Source: an archaeon
GTDB taxonomy: Archaea; Thermoproteota; Nitrososphaeria; Nitrososphaerales; Gagatemarchaeaceae
Assembly: GCA_021827865.1 (NCBI GenBank)
Contig: JAKAUC010000009.1
Span: 1-64,000 of the forward strand
Direction: 5' to 3'
DNA: 64,000 nucleotides
This document shows positions 42,079-49,849 of the stretch, piece by piece. The position numbers were made by a program, and so were the translations under genes. The notes beneath the pieces are model-generated. The model searched no databases. It was not told where the DNA came from and saw only the letters and a list, made by a program, of their open reading frames with translations. Within the stretch, counting starts at the first letter, position 1, and every line of letters begins with the position of its first letter.

Positions 42079-43128
42079 CTAGTCCGTCGACCGGCCCCCG
42101 AGAGGCCGGACGGGCTCGGTCCTCCCGCTCTGCATCGACCTCAGGGCCGCTTCGCAGATGGCAAGCGAGGTGTACCCGTCGGCTGCCGTCGCCCCCTGGG
42201 GCCCTCCTCCAAGGACGGCGGCCACGAAGCTGCCGAGGGAGGCCGTCAGGTCCGCCAGCTGTCCGCTCATCTGTATATTCGTGGTGCTCGTCCTGTCCCC
42301 CCTGTCCCTCAGCTTCAGGTAGCTTTCCACGTCGGGGGAGTCGTCGGACTCTGACCGCACGGCGCCGTTCAAAGCCCCCATCTCCCCGGCGATGCTGAGC
42401 GAAAGGTCGGACCCGAAGCCCTCCAGGGTGTCCGCTACGATGAACCTGCTGCGCTCCCCGAACTCGACGACGAAGAAGGCGCTCTTCAGATGCCCCGTCG
42501 CGAAGGGCTCAGTGCCGTCTATGAACCCCGAGACCGCCAGGGGCTTCGCCTGGGCGCCGAACAGCCAGTTCGAGAGGTCGGCGTAGTGTATCGCCTCTTC
42601 GAGGAGCTGGTGGCCCACCCTCTGGCCGTCGTACTTCCAACCCCCGGACCCGCCCCGCATCGGGAACCTCCAGGATTCGATCTTTCCGAAGACCGGCGCC
42701 CCGATGTCTCCATTCTCGAGGACCGCCTTCACGGACCTCCAGAAGTTGGAGTACCTGTTCTCGAATCCGATCTGGACCACCCTCCCGCTGCTCCTCTGCG
42801 AGTCGACGACCTTCTTGGCGTCGTCGAGGGTGGTGGCGATGGGTTTCTCCAGGTAGACGTCCTTCCCTTCGGAGAGGGCCTTCAGGGCGAGGCCGGCGTG
42901 GGTGTAGTTCGGGGTGGCGATGATGACAGAGTCGACGTCCCCGGACCTGAGGAACTCTGAGTAGTCGATGAACCCGGGGAGGCCGGTCTCGTCCTCCGCT
43001 TCCCGAAGGCTCTTCTCGCTCCCGGCGCAGACGGCCGTCAGCGAAGCGTCTGGGATCTGCGAAACCGCCTTGACGTGCATCCGACCGAACCTGCCGTATC
43101 CCACGAGGCCTAGCTTTACCTTCGACGT
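42079..43128 (-). CDS. Gfo/Idh/MocA-family sugar dehydrogenase
   Basis: NAD(P)-dependent oxidoreductase acting on sugars or inositols, 349 aa with the proposed start. Rossmann motif KLGLVGYGRFGRMHVKAV, SVIIATPNYTHAGLALKAL, and the signature EKPIATTLDDAKKVVD. His in LLEEAIHYADLSNWLFG is the substrate-side residue. The GTG at 43104 would cut off the first Rossmann strand. In frame upstream, the ACG at 43128 gives MSKVKLGLVGYGR, with a TTATAA box ~28 bp before it. First gene of the catabolic region. Confidence 0.85.
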   Translation of the reverse strand, partial: TSKVKLGLVGYGRFGRMHVKAVSQIPDASLTAVCAGSEKSLREAEDETGLPGFIDYSEFLRSGDVDSVIIATPNYTHAGLALKALSEGKDVYLEKPIATTLDDAKKVVDSQRSSGRVVQIGFENRYSNFWRSVKAVLENGDIGAPVFGKIESWRFPMRGGSGGWKYDGQRVGHQLLEEAIHYADLSNWLFGAQAKPLAVSGFIDGTEPFATGHLKSAFFVVEFGERSRFIVADTLEGFGSDLSLSIAGEMGALNGAVRSESDDSPDVESYLKLRDRGDRTSTTNIQMSGQLADLTASLGSFVAAVLGGGPQGATAADGYTSLAICEAALRSMQSGRTEPVRPLGGRSTD

Positions 43129-43153
43129 GACTTTTCCGCGAGGGAAATTCCGC

Positions 43154-43159
43154 TTATAA
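43154..43159 (-). promoter_or_regulatory. TATA box for the Gfo/Idh gene
   Basis: TTATAA, centred about 28 bp before the ACG at 43128. This spacing supports a leaderless ACG start. Confidence 0.5.
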
Positions 43160-43200
43160 GAATTCGAGGGGCCCGCCGCCAGGCCCCGTCGACCCCGTGG

Positions 43201-44202
43201 TCAGCGGCGGCCTGACTCGCGGACGAAGCAGGCCACGAAGTGCCCCTTTGTGACCTCGACGAGCCCGGGCGCCGAAGGGGCGCACTTGTCCACACCGACG
43301 GGGCACCTGGGGTAGAACGGGCACCCCTGGAACTCGTCGGGGTCCACGGTCTTGAAGACCGCGGTGTCCTCCTCCGACCATGTCTGCTCCCCCTTGAGCC
43401 TGGGGGCGGACCTGAGGAGGAGCTCGGTGTATGGGTGGAGGGGGGACTCCACTATCTCCTTGGAGGAGCCTATCTCGACTATCTTCCCCCGGTACATGAC
43501 CGCGATCCTGTCGCTGATGTAGAGGGCGACGGCCAGGTCGTGGGTGATGAATATGATGGTCAGCTTCCCCTTCCTGTTGAGGTCCTTCAGGAGCTCCAGG
43601 ATCCCGGCCCTGAGGCTGACGTCGATCATGGAGACGGGTTCGTCCGCGATGATCACCTCGGGCTCGACCATCATCGCCCTCGCGACCGAGACCCTCTGCC
43701 TCTGGCCTCCGCTCAGCTGGTTGGGATACTTGTCCCAGATCTCGCGGGGGTTCAGGCCGACCCCCCTGAGGGCCTCTTCGATCCTCGACTTCGTCTCTTC
43801 GTCCCCCTTGGACAGCTTGAACCTCTCCAGCGGGGTCGAGAGGGTGTCGTAGACCGTCGACAGCGGGTTGAAGGTGCTGTACGGGTCCTGGAAGACCATC
43901 TGCACCTTCTTCCAGAGGCCCTTCAGCTCCTTCCTCCTGCCGAAGTTCACCTTCTTCCCGTCGATGATGACCTCCCCCGACGTCGGCTTGGTGAGGGCGA
44001 CGACGGCCCTCCCGAGGGTGGTCTTCCCGCTCCCGCTCTCGCCCACCAAGGAGATGACCTCCCCGCGCTTCACCTTCAGGCTGATCCCGTCCACCGCCCT
44101 GACGAGCCGGGGGCCCCCCTTCCTCGCGGCTGCGGGCTCGTTCTTGATCTGGAAGTAGACCCGCAGGTCCCTTATGTCCACGGCGACGTTGTCGGAGCTC
44201 AT
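43201..44202 (-). CDS. dppF: Oligopeptide/oligosaccharide ABC transporter ATPase (DppF/OppF)
   Basis: Second ATPase of a Dpp/Opp-type importer, 333 aa from the ATG at 44202. Walker A GESGSGKTTLGRAV, Q-loop QMVFQDPYSTFNP, signature QLSGGQRQRVSVARAM, Walker B VIIADEPVSMID, H-loop THDLAVAL. The C-terminal OppF domain has the FeS/zinc-binding Cys cluster (GCPFYPRCP, DKCAPS, FVACF). The ATG overlaps the dppD stop (ATGA). The chosen start removes a 36-residue Arg-rich extension. Confidence 0.94.
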   Translation of the reverse strand: MSSDNVAVDIRDLRVYFQIKNEPAAARKGGPRLVRAVDGISLKVKRGEVISLVGESGSGKTTLGRAVVALTKPTSGEVIIDGKKVNFGRRKELKGLWKKVQMVFQDPYSTFNPLSTVYDTLSTPLERFKLSKGDEETKSRIEEALRGVGLNPREIWDKYPNQLSGGQRQRVSVARAMMVEPEVIIADEPVSMIDVSLRAGILELLKDLNRKGKLTIIFITHDLAVALYISDRIAVMYRGKIVEIGSSKEIVESPLHPYTELLLRSAPRLKGEQTWSEEDTAVFKTVDPDEFQGCPFYPRCPVGVDKCAPSAPGLVEVTKGHFVACFVRESGRR

Positions 44203-45155
44203 TTCGTCCTCAACCAACAGGCGACCATGTCTTTGCCGTCGCCGACCAGAGGGGGCTCTTCTTTTGTGCATCTGTCGAAGGCGTAGGGGCAGCGGGGGGC
44301 GAACCTGCATCCGGCCGGCGGCGATATCAGGTCAGGGGGGCTCCCTGGGATGCCTTTGACCACTGTCGTCCCGCTCCCTATGGCGGGGACGGCGCCGAGG
44401 AGGGCCTGGGTGTAGGGGTGCTGCGGGTCAGCGATCACCTGCTGGGTGGGCCCGACTTCGACTATCTTCCCGGCGTACATTATGGCCAGCCTGTCGGCGG
44501 TCCCGTTCATGATCGATATGTCGTGGGTGATGAGGATGGTGGTGACCCCGAGCTTGGCCTGCAGCGCCTTCAGGGTCCTCATGACCCCCGCCTGGACTAC
44601 GACGTCGAGGGCGGTGGTCGGCTCGTCCGCGATCAGTATGTCCGGGGAAAGACAGAGGGCGAGGGCGATGACCACCCTCTGACGCATCCCGCCGCTGAGC
44701 TCGTGGGGGTAAGACTTCGCCCTCGCGGGGTCGATGCTGACGAGCTCGAGGAGCCCCTGGACCTTGGCCCTGGCCTGCTCCTTGGTCTCCTGGCTGTGCT
44801 GGACGATGGTCTCGACGATCTGGGACTCGACGGTCTTGACCGGGTCCAGGGTGTTCATCGCCGCCTGGAACACCATGGCGACCTTCTCCCATCGGAACCT
44901 CCTCAGGGCGTCGGCGTCCAACGACAGGAGGTCTATCCCCTCGACCTTCACGGAGCCCCCGGTCACCTTCCCCGGTTCGTTCATCCGCAGGAGCGTGAGC
45001 GCCAGGGTCGTCTTTCCGCAGCCGGACTCTCCGACCAACCCGAGGAACTCCCCCTTGACCACCTCCAGGGTCACGCCGTCGACGGCCTTCAGGCTCCCCC
45101 TGGCCGAGGGGTAGGTGATGACTAGGTCCTCGAACCGGGCGACGGGCTGGGTCAT
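44199..45155 (-). CDS. dppD: Oligopeptide/oligosaccharide ABC transporter ATPase (DppD/OppD)
   Basis: First ATPase of the importer, 318 aa from the ATG at 45155. Walker A GESGCGKTTLALT, MVFQAAMNTLDPVKTV, signature HELSGGMRQRVVIALAL, Walker B ILIADEPTTALD, ITHDISIM, and the C-terminal Cys motif GCRFAPRCPYAFDRC. It overlaps dppF by 4 bp and follows dppC by 20 bp. In archaea this family imports peptides or oligosaccharides; given the sugar-acid genes nearby, sugars are likely. Confidence 0.94.
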   Translation of the reverse strand: MTQPVARFEDLVITYPSARGSLKAVDGVTLEVVKGEFLGLVGESGCGKTTLALTLLRMNEPGKVTGGSVKVEGIDLLSLDADALRRFRWEKVAMVFQAAMNTLDPVKTVESQIVETIVQHSQETKEQARAKVQGLLELVSIDPARAKSYPHELSGGMRQRVVIALALCLSPDILIADEPTTALDVVVQAGVMRTLKALQAKLGVTTILITHDISIMNGTADRLAIMYAGKIVEVGPTQQVIADPQHPYTQALLGAVPAIGSGTTVVKGIPGSPPDLISPPAGCRFAPRCPYAFDRCTKEEPPLVGDGKDMVACWLRTK

Positions 45156-45175
45156 GTCCCCGGAGCCCCCCGCGC

Positions 45176-46042
45176 TCAAGACCTGACCCTCCCGATGCGC
45201 TCGACGCCGTGGGCCAGGAGTATGAATCCGATGCCGAGGACGGCTATCAGCAGGCCGGGGGGGATGAACCACCACCAGGCGCCGATGAGAAGGGCGTTCC
45301 TGCTCAGGGCGAAGTAGAGCATCGTCCCCAGGCTCAGGTTGGTCACCGCGCCGAGCCCGATGTAGTCTAGCCCTGCCTCGATCACCACCGCGGTCACGGC
45401 GGCATAGACCCCGTACAGCACCACCAGGGGGAGCATGTTGGGGAGGAGGACGGTCAGCATTATCTGCGAGTCGCTCATCCCTGAGAGCTTGGCCGCGTCG
45501 ACGAAGGGCCTGGTCTTGAGGGTGAGGGTCTGGGACCGTATCACCCTGGCCATGGATGGCCACGAGAGGAAGCCTATGACCCCGATGACGAGGATGACGT
45601 TGGCGGGGAAGACCGAGGCGATGACCAGCAGGAGAGGGAGGAGGGGGAGGACCAGCACCACGTCGGTGAACCGCATCAGCCCCTCCCCGGTCCGGCCGCC
45701 GTGGTAGCCGGAGAGGAGCCCGATCCCGGTGCCTATCACCGTGGCTATGGCCCCGGCGAAGACGCCTATGATGAACGACCCCCTGGCCGCCCAGATCAGC
45801 TGGCTGAACAGGTCCTCGCCGATGTCGTCCGTCCCAAGCAGGTGGGCGAAGGACGGGGGGGCGTAGGCGACGGGGAACTGCCTGGTCGGCGAATAGGGGG
45901 CGATCCACTGGGCGAAGAACACGACGATCACGAAGGCGGCGGTGATCGCGAAGCCTATCTTCCCGGACCAGTTCCCCGTTATCACCCCGAGGTCCTTCCA
46001 GCGCCGTACGAGGAACTTCTTTACGTCGACCACTCCGATCAA
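45176..46042 (-). CDS. dppC: ABC transporter permease (DppC type)
   Basis: Inner-membrane permease, 288 aa, six predicted helices. N-terminal cytoplasmic segment and TM1 (IGFAITAAFVIVVFFAQWIA), the family motif LLGTDDIGEDLFSQLIWAAR, and the EAA coupling loop FVDAAKLSGMSDSQIMLTVLLPNMLP. Its start overlaps the stop of dppB by 4 bp. Confidence 0.93.
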   Translation of the reverse strand: MIGVVDVKKFLVRRWKDLGVITGNWSGKIGFAITAAFVIVVFFAQWIAPYSPTRQFPVAYAPPSFAHLLGTDDIGEDLFSQLIWAARGSFIIGVFAGAIATVIGTGIGLLSGYHGGRTGEGLMRFTDVVLVLPLLPLLLVIASVFPANVILVIGVIGFLSWPSMARVIRSQTLTLKTRPFVDAAKLSGMSDSQIMLTVLLPNMLPLVVLYGVYAAVTAVVIEAGLDYIGLGAVTNLSLGTMLYFALSRNALLIGAWWWFIPPGLLIAVLGIGFILLAHGVERIGRVRS

Positions 46043-47049
46043 TACTCCACTCGTGGGTCCAGGTACAGGTAGGCTATGTCGGCGACCAGGTTCGCCAGTA
46101 TCACCATGATGGCGGTGACGAAGAAGACCCCCTCTATGACGGGATAGTCACGGACCAGGGCGGACTGCTCGATCAGGAACCCCATGCCTGGGTACGAATA
46201 GATGATCTCCACGAGGTAGGCCCCGGCGAGGATGTTCCCGAAGCTGAGGGCGAGGTTGGTTATGCTCGGGAGCAGGGCGTTGCGGGCCGCGTGGCCTAGG
46301 ACCAGGGTCCTCTGCTTCAGCCCCCTGGCCTTGGCGGCCATCACGAAGTCCTCCTCCAGGATGTTGACCATGTTGTTGCGCATGACCAGGGCCTGCAGGG
46401 GCATGTTGAGGATCACCAGGGTCAGTATGGGCAGGAAGGAGTGCCCCAGGATGTTGAACACCTGGGACAGGTCGAGGGTCGTGGCCCCGCCGCTGGTCGA
46501 GAGGGACGGGGGGAAGATCTTCAGCTGTATCGCGAAGACGTAGATGAGGATGGTGGCGAGCCAGTAGCTCGGGACGCCCCACATGATGTTCGAGACGCCG
46601 AACATGGCGTTGTCCGCCTTCGACCCCCGGTGCCAGGCCAGCCAGGAACCCAGCAGGACCCCGAGGGGCCACGAGATGAGCTGCGACGCCCCGACGAGGA
46701 GGAGGGTCCATGGCAGGGCGGCGGAGATCAGCGTCCAGACGGGGAGGGGGTAGTGGGCGAAGGAGATCCCGAAGTTCGGGGGGAAGGTGAGGAAGGTGTC
46801 AGCCAGGTAGGTCTCGAACTGCCTCCAGAGGGGCTGGGTCAGCCCCAGCTGCTGCAGCAGCTGCTGGCGCTGCAGCGGGAGGAGGTCCGAGGACGCGATG
46901 ACGCTGACTATGTTCCCCGGCTCGAGCCTTGGGATGATGAAGTTGATGAGGTAGGCGACGAAGAAAGCGAGTATCGAGACAAGTATGCGCTGGCGGAGGT
47001 AGGAGCCGCGGACCCGGCTAGGAAGTCGGAAAGGAGATCTTAACTTAAT
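46039..47049 (-). CDS. dppB: ABC transporter permease (DppB type), ATT start proposed
   Basis: Permease of the importer, 336 aa in full. Read from 47049 it has the expected N-terminus (LRQRILVSILAFFVAYLINF), an extracytoplasmic loop rich in Gln/Leu (QQLLQQLGLTQPLW), and the C-terminal permease domain with EAA loop DFVMAAKARGLKQRTLVLGH. No ATG, GTG or TTG occurs between the upstream stop and the internal ATG at 46605, which would delete ~140 residues including the first helices. ATT at 47049 reads MKLRSPFRLPSR and sits 27 bp from a TTATAT box. No substrate-binding protein gene is adjacent. Confidence 0.85.
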   Translation of the reverse strand: MKLRSPFRLPSRVRGSYLRQRILVSILAFFVAYLINFIIPRLEPGNIVSVIASSDLLPLQRQQLLQQLGLTQPLWRQFETYLADTFLTFPPNFGISFAHYPLPVWTLISAALPWTLLLVGASQLISWPLGVLLGSWLAWHRGSKADNAMFGVSNIMWGVPSYWLATILIYVFAIQLKIFPPSLSTSGGATTLDLSQVFNILGHSFLPILTLVILNMPLQALVMRNNMVNILEEDFVMAAKARGLKQRTLVLGHAARNALLPSITNLALSFGNILAGAYLVEIIYSYPGMGFLIEQSALVRDYPVIEGVFFVTAIMVILANLVADIAYLYLDPRVEY

Positions 47050-47073
47050 CCCCCTTTTCGCGGCATTTGTGAG

Positions 47074-47079
47074 TTATAT
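47074..47079 (-). promoter_or_regulatory. TATA box for the dpp operon
   Basis: ATATAA on the minus strand, 27 bp before the ATT at 47049. Confidence 0.5.
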
Positions 47080-47167
47080 CTCTCTTTCCCGCGACGCGCC
47101 AAGAAACGCCATGTTTCAGCCGACCGGACGGCCCGGTTGACGGAGCGAAGAGAGGGACGACGCGCGG

Positions 47168-47950
47168 CTATGGGACGCTGCTGATCTCGGTCGGGTCCCC
47201 CTTGCGGCTTATCAGGCGCCCGCCGTCTACGATGACGTAGCTCCCAGTAATGAAAGAGTTGTCGTCCGAAGCAAGGAAGGCGATGGCCTTCGCCACCTCT
47301 TCCCTCCTCCCCATCCTGCCCAGGAGCGGCGCCGCCCTCTGGTCCAGGGACGCGGGGACGTCCCCTTCCTTGATGTAGATCGGGCCCGGGAGGACGGACA
47401 GGACCTGGATGCCGAACTTCCCAAGGTCAGACGCCATGCTCTTCATCATGGAGATGACGCCCCCCTTGGTCGACACGTAGGCGAAGGAATCCTGGAGAGG
47501 GAAGAGAGCCTGGATGGCGCCTATCAGGATTATCTTCCCCCTGACGTGGTCCGCGACCATCTTCTTGGCCACCCCCTGGCACAGGAGGAAGGGGGAGGTC
47601 ATGTTGAGCTGGACCATCCTCTTCCACTCCTCGAAGGGGATGTCGAGGACGCTGTAGCGGCTGTCCCTCGAGGCGTTGCTCACCAGTATGTCCACGGTCC
47701 CGTGGTTCGAGGCGAACCACCCCAGGAACCTCTGGACGTCCTCGAGGTCCTCGAGGTCGACCTGCATGAACTTGATCCGCTTCGAGCTCTTCTCTATGGC
47801 CTCCCCCCGCTTCTTGTCTCGCCCTATGATCAGTACCTCCTGGGCCCCCAGCTCTTCGAAGAGCCTCGCGACCGCTTCTCCGATCCCCCTCGTCCCCCCG
47901 GTGATGACGCATCTCTTCCCCGCCAGGCTCCCCAATTGCATTCTCCCCAT
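47168..47950 (-). CDS. Short-chain dehydrogenase/reductase
   Basis: NAD(P)-dependent SDR of 260 aa. Cofactor motif CVITGGTRGIGEAVARLF, NAG motif altered to DILVSNASRD, catalytic Ser in ILIGAIQALF (less typical), Tyr and Lys in FAYVSTKGGVISMM, and a C-terminal GSYVIVDGG. The Ser of the triad is not at the standard place. The best guess is oxidation of a sugar or sugar acid. A TATTTAAG element lies ~35 bp upstream of the ATG. Confidence 0.87.
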   Translation of the reverse strand: MGRMQLGSLAGKRCVITGGTRGIGEAVARLFEELGAQEVLIIGRDKKRGEAIEKSSKRIKFMQVDLEDLEDVQRFLGWFASNHGTVDILVSNASRDSRYSVLDIPFEEWKRMVQLNMTSPFLLCQGVAKKMVADHVRGKIILIGAIQALFPLQDSFAYVSTKGGVISMMKSMASDLGKFGIQVLSVLPGPIYIKEGDVPASLDQRAAPLLGRMGRREEVAKAIAFLASDDNSFITGSYVIVDGGRLISRKGDPTEISSVP

Positions 47951-48067
47951 CTACCCCGGGTTCTCCTCCGACTTTGATTTCCGTATTTAAGAGTGACACG
48001 CGACGGGATTCGCCAGACCCGGGGACCCCGGTGGTCCGCGGCCCGAAGGGGGCCGGCGCGCCGGTCG

Positions 48068-49192
48068 TCAGCCCTGGCGCATGACCGCGGAAATGACGGC
48101 CCTCAGCGACTCGGCCAGGACCCTGACCTCGTTCTTCCGCAGGGTGCGGAGGTCCAGGGTGATGCTGTTCTTCGCCTTGATGACGTCGTTGGAGGGCCTG
48201 ACAAGGACCTGAGGGCTCCCCTCGGCCAGCCTGCGCTTCGCCTCCTCGGCCCTCTTCTCCCCGTCGGCGGTCTCGAAGTAGATCCCGACCCTGGGGACAG
48301 GCTGAGGGAAGTTAAGCCTCCAGGGAAACACGACCTCGGTCCTCAGGTTGGGTATCCCTTGCAAGGACGCCTTCACCCGCTCTGCCCTCTCCCGCCATTC
48401 GTCTACCAGCTTCTCGTCGTCGGACGCCGCGGCCAGCTCCACCGCCTTCATCAGCCCCACGACCTGCTCCTTGCTGACCTTCATCCCCCTCCCGGGCCCG
48501 TAGTTGGGGAAGGAGAGGTCCCTGGCCCTCGAGACGAAGGCCGCCCTCCCTACCAGGAGCCCCGTCGCGTTGGGGCCGTTGAAGCTCTTCCCGCCGCTCA
48601 CCGACACCGAGTCAGGGCCGTAGGCGAGCACCTCCTTGATCCCCCTGATGGCGGGGTCGACCACCGCGGCGTCGACGATGGCAGGGATCCCCGCCCTTCC
48701 GCAGGCGTCGACGGTCTCCCTGAGGTTGAACTCAAAGTCCTGGTCGTTCAAGACGTAGGCCACGGCCACGGTGGACGGGTCGATGTGCTCGGCGAGGGAC
48801 TCGGACTCTGAGCGCCTCTTCACCTCCTTGAGCCCCAGGCCCCCGGCCACGTAGGACTCCGCGTACTTCGTGATGTGGCACGACTGGATGACCACGTTCG
48901 GGGACTTCGTCCCCCTCCCCCGCTCCCTGGCCAGGGAGAGGGCGGCCTGGGCCGCCATGGCGTTCGCCGCGTAGGCCCCCGATGTCACGAAGCCGTCCTC
49001 GCACCCGAGCTGGGTCGCGAGGAGCTTGCCTGTGTTCCGCTCGAGAGCCCTCATGTCCACCCAGCGCCCCGAGGCCTCGTCCATGGCCCTCACGACCCGG
49101 GGGTCGGGGCATGAGCCGCCGTATACCGTGATGTGACCCCCCGCGTTCAGGGTCCTCTTGAACCCCAGCTGCTCCAGGAGCCCCTTGGCCAT
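48068..49192 (-). CDS. SelA-like PLP enzyme (DgaE-type ammonia lyase family)
   Basis: Fold-type I PLP enzyme of 374 aa of the SelA/DgaE family. N-terminus RTLNAGGHITVYGGSCPDP, a substrate/PLP region EDGFVTSGAYAANAMAAQAA, IVDAAVVDP with the PLP-contact Asp, and the Schiff-base Lys in VSVSGGKSFNGPNATGLLVG near residue 215. DgaE relatives deaminate glucosaminate-6-phosphate, often beside the metal-dependent amidohydrolase type found here at 62873. True L-seryl-tRNA selenium transferase is unlikely, given no selenocysteine machinery in view. Confidence 0.85.
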   Translation of the reverse strand: MAKGLLEQLGFKRTLNAGGHITVYGGSCPDPRVVRAMDEASGRWVDMRALERNTGKLLATQLGCEDGFVTSGAYAANAMAAQAALSLARERGRGTKSPNVVIQSCHITKYAESYVAGGLGLKEVKRRSESESLAEHIDPSTVAVAYVLNDQDFEFNLRETVDACGRAGIPAIVDAAVVDPAIRGIKEVLAYGPDSVSVSGGKSFNGPNATGLLVGRAAFVSRARDLSFPNYGPGRGMKVSKEQVVGLMKAVELAAASDDEKLVDEWRERAERVKASLQGIPNLRTEVVFPWRLNFPQPVPRVGIYFETADGEKRAEEAKRRLAEGSPQVLVRPSNDVIKAKNSITLDLRTLRKNEVRVLAESLRAVISAVMRQG

Positions 49193-49324
49193 CGCAGGTG
49201 CGCGCCGGCCAGTCCCAGCGTATTAATCAGTTTGCGGCGGGGCGGGTCCCTTCCGGCCAACTGAATTAATTAAGAGAATCTTTCACTGAGCATCTCTCCG
49301 AAGAGGGTCCTCGGGGAGAGCAGT

Positions 49325-49585
49325 TCAGTATATCGTGTGCGGGCCACACCTCAGGAACACCACGACCCTTTCAAGAGGATCGACGGAATAGAGAACCCTG
49401 ATTGCACGCCCGACGTCGTAGCCATAGGCTCCCTTCCACTTGCCATACTTGGGCCTTCCAAGAGCAGCCGGGTTGCCCGAGTTCAGAATGCCGCTGATGG
49501 CTTCGTTCACCCTCTGCTGGTCTTGGCGACCGAGGCTCTTGTGGTCTCTTCTGAAGGTCGGAGTGTATGCAGAGGACCACGGCAA
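49325..49585 (-). CDS. relE: RelE/ParE-type toxin
   Basis: An 86-residue toxin of the RelE superfamily. It has the short basic alpha/beta fold: YTPTFRRDHKSLGRQDQQRV (helices), SGNPAALGRPKYGKWKGAYG, YDVGRAIRVLYSVD (beta core with Arg), and RVVVFLRCGPHTIY at the C-terminus. It would cleave mRNA on the ribosome. It follows a small acidic antitoxin gene by 6 bp in an accessory region. Confidence 0.82.
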   Translation of the reverse strand: MPWSSAYTPTFRRDHKSLGRQDQQRVNEAISGILNSGNPAALGRPKYGKWKGAYGYDVGRAIRVLYSVDPLERVVVFLRCGPHTIY

Positions 49586-49591
49586 GGTTGC

Positions 49592-49831
49592 TCAGCGGAT
49601 CTCTAGGTCTCGTATCATCTGCTTTGCGTTCTTGAATCGCTTGATTCTTCCCTCTTTCATTTCTTTGATTGCCAGGTCAGTCCTCTCACGGTAGTCTGAG
49701 TCGAAGATCTCCCAGGTCTGCTCTCTGATTTCCTCGTCGGTGGCGCCTTTCTCCACTCCATCCCTGAGCATGGCTACCAGGTGTTCTACAGTCTCCTTAT
49801 CGACTAGGTACCTCTGCTCCGCCCTTACCAT
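49592..49831 (-). CDS. Antitoxin partner of the RelE-type toxin
   Basis: A 79-residue acidic helical protein (DKETVEHLVAMLRDGVEKGA, EEIREQTWEIFDSDYRERTD, RIKRFKNAKQMIRDLEIR). The size, charge, position upstream of the toxin and 6-bp gap identify it as the antitoxin; no specific DNA-binding fold is evident. Likely autorepresses with the toxin. Confidence 0.72.
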   Translation of the reverse strand: MVRAEQRYLVDKETVEHLVAMLRDGVEKGATDEEIREQTWEIFDSDYRERTDLAIKEMKEGRIKRFKNAKQMIRDLEIR

Positions 49832-49849
49832 TCTAATTGATATTCACCG

